From contig JAQIWT010000878.1 in the NCBI GenBank assembly GCA_034696485.1, forward strand, positions 1-14,199: 14,199 bases of DNA, read 5' to 3'. Positions within the stretch are counted from its first letter, which is position 1, and each line of letters starts with the position of its first letter. Source of the stretch: Isohypsibius dastychi (Eukaryota; Tardigrada; Eutardigrada; Parachela; Isohypsibiidae). Under the pieces are notes generated by a model. That model had not been told where the DNA came from. It searched no databases and saw only the letters and a list, made by a program, of their open reading frames with translations. Both the position numbers and the translations under genes were made by a program. Positions 8,683 to 14,199 of this stretch are shown in pieces.

Positions 8683-10946
8683 ATAACTCGAAACTTGCCC
8701 GATTGTCCTTTACTCATCTCCCCAGACGCTTTTTTGCCAGTTTCGAGTTCGCATGGAACGATCGCAAATTTAATTGTAGGTTTTGTTATAAATCCGAAAT
8801 GGCGCAGAAAGGTCATGGAGCCACCGTTTAACAATACCCCGAATACTCGAAAAATGCCTAGAATAAATGTTGGAACTGGTGCAGTTTTGAGGATGAGGAC
8901 CAAACGGAAAAATGTGGCGTTTAACGTCAAATCGACCGAAGTTGCTGATCAGATTTTTAATATCATGATGGTAACAATCCCATTCGAAGAGAATGAAGCA
9001 AATAATTTTCTCCGCGCAGATGATAAAGATCTGAAGAAAGTCACATTAAAACGTGCTTTCATTGCAAAAACTACGGAAATCACGAGAAATGCACATCGGT
9101 TACCCGATGGATTTAAGAGTCTTGTTTCACAGCAGATTGAGAAAATTGCCAGCGGCAAAGCGATCTCCCAACATAAGCGTAATAAAATTCGTACCGAAAC
9201 TGAATTCGATGACAGTAATGACGAAGATGTTGAAAATGAGAAAGACGTCCAGACTATTTTTGAGCGAGCGCACATAAACAAAGAAGAGTTTACGTCTGAA
9301 AAACTAGGAGTGTTTGAGTGCGTTGAGAGATACTTTTCTGACTACATGCAGTACATCATTAAAACAAATAACTGGAGCCCATCTTTTAAAGAATCGAAAC
9401 CTAAACCACCTGAGCCATTTTATTTGTTCGTTCGAGGTCCACCAGGAACCGGAAAAACATGGGTAATTAAAAAAATCGTCACTTTGATGAGGATCATTCA
9501 CTCGCACAAAAAACTATCACAATGATTGCAAGGTACAAAGCAGGAGTGTTATTGGCTGCGTTTACGGGATTTACTGCAGGTAACATCAATGGAAACACAC
9601 TATCCGAATTGTTCAAGTTTGGCATGAACGAATCTGATTTCAAAAACACTGAAAATACCAGAAAAAAATTAGTGGTAAAATAATGGACAATCTACGGCGG
9701 AAATTTCTAAATGCAATCATGTTGATCGTTGATGAAGTTTCGATGCTACCAAAAACCTTGTTTTACAACATGAATGAGCGCATGAGCGAGATTTGTAACT
9801 TGACTGGCAATATAAATGCTTATTTTGGTAACCAGCCGATGTTGTTTTGGGCGATTTTAACCAGCTAAGACCAATTCTGGAAAAATTAATCTTCGAAACA
9901 GCTGTCAATGAATTAAGTCCCTGTCGAAAGTTATTTCGATCAGTAATTTCCAAACAAAATGTGCGACAGCGTGCACATTCAGTATTTCTGGAGTGTCCAG
10001 CAAAAATACAACGAAGAGAGCTCACAGATGATATGGACATATTGTTATGTAGCAGATCTATGAATCCACTCGTAAATCTTGATCATTATGAAGACATTCG
10101 TGTTGAATACGAAAATTATTTCCAGAAGATAATCCATCTATTTGCACGAAACAAAGATGCAGAGTCACACAATGAATTGCGACTGAATGAAGAGGCACTA
10201 CAACATGATACTGCCATTTGGAAGTTCGTAGCACGTGATTGCGTTGATTTCAGTGGCGCTGATCTAAAAACTAGTGAAGCTTCGACACGATATCGCAATA
10301 GTAAGAATATCAGATGTTCCAATAAAAAAAGAAATTAAACAGGAGGTCTTTCAGGAGAAATTGATCCATTTGCTGGTTGCCAAATAATAATAACAAAAAC
10401 CTCAATACGAATAGTGGATTGGTGAATGGTACAATGGCCACTGTACGTAGTTTGCTATGGTTTAATGAAACCACAGGCGAATACGATAACAAGTACGAAA
10501 ATCACATTTTTGAGACGATGAGCATTCAAACTTCTAACGTAAAACACGTTCGTATTAGTATGCCAGACGCCATAGATGTTCAACTCCAGAAAAACGATGT
10601 CGTTGTGAGAATATACCCAAGCAAATGTAGATTCACAAATGAAAATGCAAAGATAAAACGCCTGCGATTCCCTTTCATGCTATGCTACGCGATAACAATT
10701 CATAAATCGCAGGGTCTTACTATTAAGAAAGGTGTAATACACCTCAATTTTGGATACCGGGTCCCAACAGCTGCATTTCATGTTGCAATTAGTGGATTTC
10801 CTACTTTATCAGCTTTTATACTCTTGGACCATTCGAGAACATCGTTCAAACTTGATATGAAAGGTTCCGCAGAGATAGCAAAGCTCGAAAAACTGGCTTG
10901 TCCATTGACAGAAATTCACATTCGAAAGTATATCAAAAAAATATAA
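8683..10946 (+). pseudogene. Helitron Pif1-like SF1 helicase half, frameshifted
   Basis: This is the 5'-to-3' helicase that unwinds the transposon during rolling-circle movement. The first piece (8683-9525) carries a linker with acidic and basic runs, then Walker A RGPPGTGKTW (9433-9462). Motif Ia (AAFTGFTAGNINGNT, about 9554-9600) lies in another frame and has Phe where Pro is usual. Walker B LIVDEVSM is at 9722-9745, in a third frame. Motif III GDFNQLRP (9850-9873) opens the next piece, with NVRQ and SRSMN further on. After a stop at 10336 and a lost base near 10398 come GCQIIITKNLN and GLVNGT. Motif V/VI follows: AITIHKSQG (10689-10715), then VAISGF (10782-10799), where SR is expected and Arg has become Gly (GGA at 10794). 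The final stop is TAA at 10944. Loss of the motif VI arginine would abolish ATPase coupling even without the breaks. Confidence 0.88.
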
Positions 10947-11325
10947 TTCGAAAAGTGGTTTTTGTAAGTTTTTGCTCTGGTGTAGTGAAAACGTGGCAAC
11001 TTTCGAATTATTTAACCACAGTATACAAGAACTTTGATGTTGTCGTGTCTGGAACCAACAGTTATCCGGTATCTGCGCGTTTGACTGAAGCCAAAGGATA
11101 CCGACCAAACAAAGCTGCTGACCTGATTCTCAGATGACGTCCATGAAAGTGCGGCGTGAGTGTCCTTCTCAGCCTGTGATTGGATCAGTTTTGTGATCTC
11201 CGCCCAGTACGGCACGCCAAAACTTGCGAGTTATTCGTCTGAAGTTAACCGGTTGCAAACACGATTCAGTCAACTTCGAGGTTCCATCCTTATCAAGTTT
11301 CTCCTAGAGATTGGTAACTTTTCTC
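10947..11325. other. spacer between helicase and RPA1-like gene
   Basis: This should hold the Helitron 3' end and the promoter or 5' exons of the next gene, but neither is clear. CTAG occurs at 11304-11307 and 11333-11336 with no convincing GC-rich hairpin 10-12 bp before it. CTCCTAG at 11301-11307 also resembles a pyrimidine-rich 3' splice site, so a 5' exon of the RPA1-like gene may lie here. Short open frames exist on both strands (for example 10898-11137 plus); none matches a family I know. Confidence 0.4.
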
Positions 11326-12638
11326 GAGATGTCTAGAAAGCCAGTTTTCACCCCCAAATAACTGCTGCTGTCCAGGAGCCGGAGGGACAGAAGAGAATCC
11401 AAACTGGTGAAGAAGTAGTTCGTATTGCTGACCTTCGTCCGTTTTACGGCAATCAAAAGTGAGTGTCCCATAATGTTGTTATGTACATAATAACATCTTT
11501 CTGACAAACAACTATCTTTTAGAGTCAACCTGTCGGCGATTGTTCGCGAGAAAAGCGCGATTAGCAAGAATGTTAAAGGGAGGCTCATGTCTGTTACTCT
11601 CGACGACGGTTCCGGCTTGTTGACGATGTTCATCAACGATGGTCACATTGACGAGTATGGGAAGAATCTCATTCCGGGGGATTTGTATGATTTGAAGGTC
11701 AAGAACGGACGAGTGTCACCCGGAAAGGAGACTGAAGGTCGCTTCCATTACGTTTCTTGTTCACTTGGAGAAGGCATGTAGATTATCTGCAAGTGACCGG
11801 CACCAGGTAAGATACTAGGATAACAAAGTTTTCCCTGTCTCATAACAAATTCTTCTCTTTGTATTCTGTTCGTGAAATTCTGTTTCTCAGTGCTGATCAC
11901 CTTCACATGACCGTGACTATTTTGGACAGAACCTCTTACAACTATTCGAGCTATGCAGCAGCGACGTGTGGACTACAGTAATCCGACGATCTATGCAGAG
12001 CTGATTGGTCAAGTCGAGAAGATTTCGGCGGGACTGCCGATTCGTGTTGTGGATGCCTGTGACGAATGCAACCAGGCATTGTCTATCCATAGTCGTTGTG
12101 TCAAGTGCAGTAAGTCGTTGTGTCATGAAGGGGTCAACGTTGGCAAGGCTTTCGAAGTAAAACCAGTGAGTATGATGAATTGCAACGCTGTCGGTTGTTT
12201 TAACTCAAGAATAGCCTAATTGTCCTTCGGCTAAGAAATTAACCCTTCTTTGTCAAGTTTCGAATTAAAAACTCCAACGTGATCAGGTTGGTTTTTACTT
12301 GTTCATAGAATTTCAGCTCACCATCTTCGACCCGACAGGAAAATTGGACTTGACTTTGTATAAGGAAATGATTGAACATATTTTTGGTCGAACTGCCGCT
12401 GTCTTGGAGAAGGATGATCCGGAAGCGAACCTAGAGCATCTGACTGATACTGATATCAAATGGATGATCAAGAAACAGTTTCGTCAATCAGGAGTAAGCA
12501 TCTGGTGGAGTAGTCTCAATTATTGTATTTTATCGAGTTTTGTAGGCATCTGTGCATGTAAACCACATTGTTCTGGACTACAAGATCGAAGAGAAACCAG
12601 CTAAAGATGTCAAGCGTAACAACAAGAAAAAAGACTGA
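11326..12638 (+). CDS. RPA1-like ssDNA-binding protein (DBD-A plus DBD-C, no DBD-B)
   Basis: RPA1 coats single-stranded DNA in replication and repair. Proposed exons: (11376 or earlier)-11458, 11523-11737, 11782-11806, 11891-11912, 11959-12165, 12317-12493 and 12546-12638 (TGA). All junctions are GT-AG and keep frame, giving about 273 residues plus an unknown N-terminus. The first part matches RPA1 DBD-A: VVRIADLRPFYGNQKVNLSA, then IVREKSAISK, LDDGSGLLTMFIND, and GDLYDLKVKNG to EDYLQVTGT. The C-terminal part matches DBD-C: CDECNQAL with RCVKCSKSLC forms the four-Cys zinc ribbon, followed by LTIFDPTGKLDL, IFGRTAAVL and a Lys-rich tail. The DBD-B fold expected between them is absent. ATG at 11326 gives MSRKPVFTPK then a stop; one missing A in the AAA run (about 11356) would join it to ITAAVQEPEG, so the start is uncertain. 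The gene could be a host paralogue or part of the neighbouring Helitron. The two exons of 22-25 bp are the least certain. Confidence 0.7.
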
Positions 12639-13639
12639 TGAACCGGACTTGAGAGTATTGTCGGCAATTAAGACCCATAGCCTTTCGTCCTTTTCAACTG
12701 TAAATACCTGTACATATAACCAATCATAGCTCTACGCGCGTTTTTTATTTTTCTTGCTCTGTGGTCATAATCGTGTATTGCTGATGTTTAATTTTGTCGA
12801 CGAAATGACATTTTGGAAAACGGGGTTTAAGTAAGCTTTGTTTCGGCTTCAAAAATCGTCCAGGGCTGCTGTTCCCTAACTTTCAGTCTTTTAACGATGG
12901 TTCCTTCTTCACCTCTAGCGTGAACTCGAAAGTGTTTCAGGATTCTCGTCAAGATCTACCAGATATAAGGTTGAGAAAAGTAATTCCATGTCCTTCCTGT
13001 ACTGGACCGTTTTCCGAAATTGCACAACCGTTGGCTAATAAACTCACTCAAAAAGTACTAAAAACGCGTTATCTCAGAATAATAAGTCAGTTTAAGCGTG
13101 TTTCGAGCTATCGAGTCTTCGCAGGCTTTCGGGAAACAGCAGCAAAGGAAGAACGGGGAGGTGGGTAGTTTCAACCGGGCTGCCTTCTGTCTTCGCGTTA
13201 CATTAGGGCTCTATTGCTGCTTATAAGGTCCCTGCACGCCAAACAGCGCTGCAAATCAAGTAGAAACAGATTACTGAAACTCGTTTTCGATCATTATCAA
13301 ACAAGGTTTGAACTGAAAAATTGTTTCTAAATGTAATGCGCGCATCGCGGCGATTGGATGTGAGGTCACCAAATTGATTAAAACTTTAGGGACTTTTAAT
13401 TTTGCCTCATATTGAAATTCTAAGAATCTGAGACGGCCAAATGGTTTCATTGAGGCTCTAGATGGTTCTGTGCGTGAACCATAGTTTTGGATCAATATCT
13501 GATTATTTTGGTGAAACATCGAATAATTCATTCAGCTCTAGTTCTTGATCTCGTTGAGCCAAGTGTCTGAATCAAGGATAGAATCAGGCAGGTTGAATAA
13601 CTTAATAACTGTCGTTGAGAATTTGAGAATCACATGGAT
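12639..13639. other. intergenic, nothing recognised
   Basis: About 1 kb with only short open frames (12920-13168 plus, 13271-13531 minus) that show no family resemblance, no splice partners and no coding-like composition. The left end should contain the RPA1-like 3' UTR; no clear AATAAA is seen. The right end leads into the minisatellite. Confidence 0.5.
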
Positions 13640-14199
13640 GGGGATTACAGCGAGTTGAAATTGAATCACTCCGTATTGAACTTCAATTATTCCGAGTTGA
13701 ATACCGATCGCAGCACACTTGAAATTCAAGGAGGGTTGAATTTCAGTTACACCGAGTTGAAATTCAATTGCTCCAAGTTCAAATTCAATCATTCCGAGTT
13801 GAATTTCAATCGGAGCACACTTGAAATTCAAGCAGGGGTGAATTTCAGTTACAGCGAATTGAAATTTGATTGCTCCGAGTTGAAATTCAATCATTCCGAG
13901 TTGAAATTCAATCATTGCGAGTTGAATTACAATTGCAGCACACTTGAAATTCAAGCAGGGTTGAATTTCGATCACAGCGAGTTGAATTTCAAATTCAATC
14001 GTTCCGAGTTGAAACTCAATTATTCTGAGTTGAATTTCAATCACAGGCAACTTGAAATTCAAGCAGGGTTGAATTTCAATTACAGCGAGTTGAAATTCTA
14101 TCGCTCCGAGTTGGAATCCAACCATTCCGAGTTGAATTCCAATCGCGGCACACTTGAAATTCAAGCAGGGTTGAATTTCAGTTACAGCCGTTTGAAATT
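13640..14199. repeat. minisatellite of 21-bp monomers in 102-123-bp higher-order units
   Basis: The plus strand repeats variants of GAGTTGAAATTCAATCATTC plus one base, a 21-bp monomer. A distinctive block, CTTGAAATTCAAG (two 6-bp inverted arms around a central A), recurs at 13718, 13820, 13943, 14051 and 14153. The spacings of 102, 123, 108 and 102 bp show a higher-order unit that gains one 21-bp monomer or 6 bp. Copies are moderately diverged, so the array is not brand new. It runs past the right edge. The minus strand is open for 208 codons (14164-13538) with a 7-residue rhythm (IEFQLGM or similar) because every spacing is a multiple of three. No signal or known domain supports this as a protein. 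Confidence 0.9.

Larger units (their letters stand above)
6266..10946 (+). mobile_element. decayed Helitron/Helentron-type rolling-circle transposon (coding part)
   Basis: The stretch encodes, in order, a Helitron-like N-terminal domain, an HUH replication-initiator nuclease and a Pif1-family helicase. This is the diagnostic layout of autonomous Helitrons, which move by rolling-circle or peel-and-paste replication. Reading continuity needs about nine frame changes (near 6560, 7545, 7990, 8385, 9510, 9670, 9845, 10340 and 10398) and crosses six in-frame stops (6449, 7929, 8204, 8515, 8680, 10336). The protein would have been about 1500 residues. The limits given are those of the coding remains. 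The true ends (5' TC, 3' CTAG or CTRR after a hairpin, or Helentron-type ends) could not be fixed, though the element should begin after 6000. The Rep sequence style (VEFQ before the HUH motif, HTFTC, then RFGF) resembles animal Helentron-like groups more than plant ones; this is a family impression only. Confidence 0.85.

Noticed and set aside
10898-11137. Plus-strand open frame after the helicase as a Helitron cargo gene
   Set aside because: It overlaps the helicase 3' end in another frame, has no recognisable motif, and looks like chance.
11012-11215. Minus-strand open frame in the same spacer
   Set aside because: It opposes the neighbouring genes, and I see no domain, signal or splice partners.
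11304-11336. CTAG at 11304-11307 or 11333-11336 as the Helitron 3' terminus
   Set aside because: No convincing hairpin lies 10-12 bp upstream of either. The first overlaps a likely 3' splice site and both may belong to the RPA1-like gene.
11891-11985. Frameshift in the RPA1-like gene between the CTCAG acceptor at 11890 and the zinc-ribbon frame
   Set aside because: A 46-bp GT-AG intron (11913-11958) in phase 0 joins the frames cleanly, so no lesion is needed.
12920-13168. 82-codon plus-strand open frame
   Set aside because: No family resemblance, splice structure or coding-like composition, and it lies in plain intergenic DNA.
13271-13531. 86-codon minus-strand open frame beside the minisatellite
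   Set aside because: No motif. Its LEFQ-like words are only a faint echo of the adjacent repeat.
13640-14199. CRISPR array
   Set aside because: There are no constant repeats with unique spacers. The units are diverged tandem monomers in an intron-containing animal genome.

Overview
This window looks like animal nuclear DNA. Its genes are split by short introns (43 to 270 bp, one of 1021 bp), intergenic DNA is moderately AT-rich, and DNA-transposon remnants and a minisatellite lie between genes. The families present are a receptor with an ANF-type ligand-binding domain, cystathionine beta-synthase (CBS), a Helitron replicase/helicase and an RPA1-like protein. Together with the very short introns they suggest a compact-genome invertebrate, perhaps a nematode or tardigrade, but the sequence does not settle the species. 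There are no operons and no rRNA, tRNA or CRISPR that I can see.

Positions 1-1651 (minus strand) hold the first two exons of a secreted or receptor protein with an ANF-receptor/periplasmic-binding fold, as in receptor guanylate cyclases. It runs off the left edge. Its 1021-bp intron carries a 165-bp MITE with perfect 20-bp terminal inverted repeats. Positions 1748-2041 (minus) are a doubtful small ORF. Positions 2597-4497 (minus) hold the 3' part of a CBS gene in seven exons: the second half of the PLP catalytic core plus a C-terminal Bateman (tandem CBS-domain) module. The exons splice coherently, but one contains a 1-nt frameshift, one 5' splice site is damaged, and the N-terminal half with the PLP lysine is not found. 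It is probably a truncated pseudogene, unless the defects are assembly errors.

Positions 4498-6265 are mostly non-coding, with a cluster of nested palindromes (about 5099-5180) and a 384-bp element (5617-6000) with piggyBac-like ends. Positions 6266-10946 (plus) are a badly decayed autonomous Helitron/Helentron-type element. It once encoded one long Rep (HUH nuclease) plus Pif1-like SF1 helicase protein, now broken by about nine frameshifts and six in-frame stops. Some catalytic motifs survive (HVH, Walker A, DEVSM, GDFNQL); others are damaged (second catalytic Tyr to His, motif VI Arg to Gly).

Positions about 11326-12638 (plus) encode an RPA1-like single-strand-DNA-binding protein with a DBD-A OB fold and a zinc-ribbon DBD-C fold, but no DBD-B between them. 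It begins some 380 bp after the helicase on the same strand. That recalls Helitrons that carry an RPA gene, although it could be an unrelated host gene. Positions 12639-13639 show nothing recognisable. From about 13640 to the right edge there is a minisatellite of 21-bp monomers in higher-order units of 102, 108 and 123 bp.
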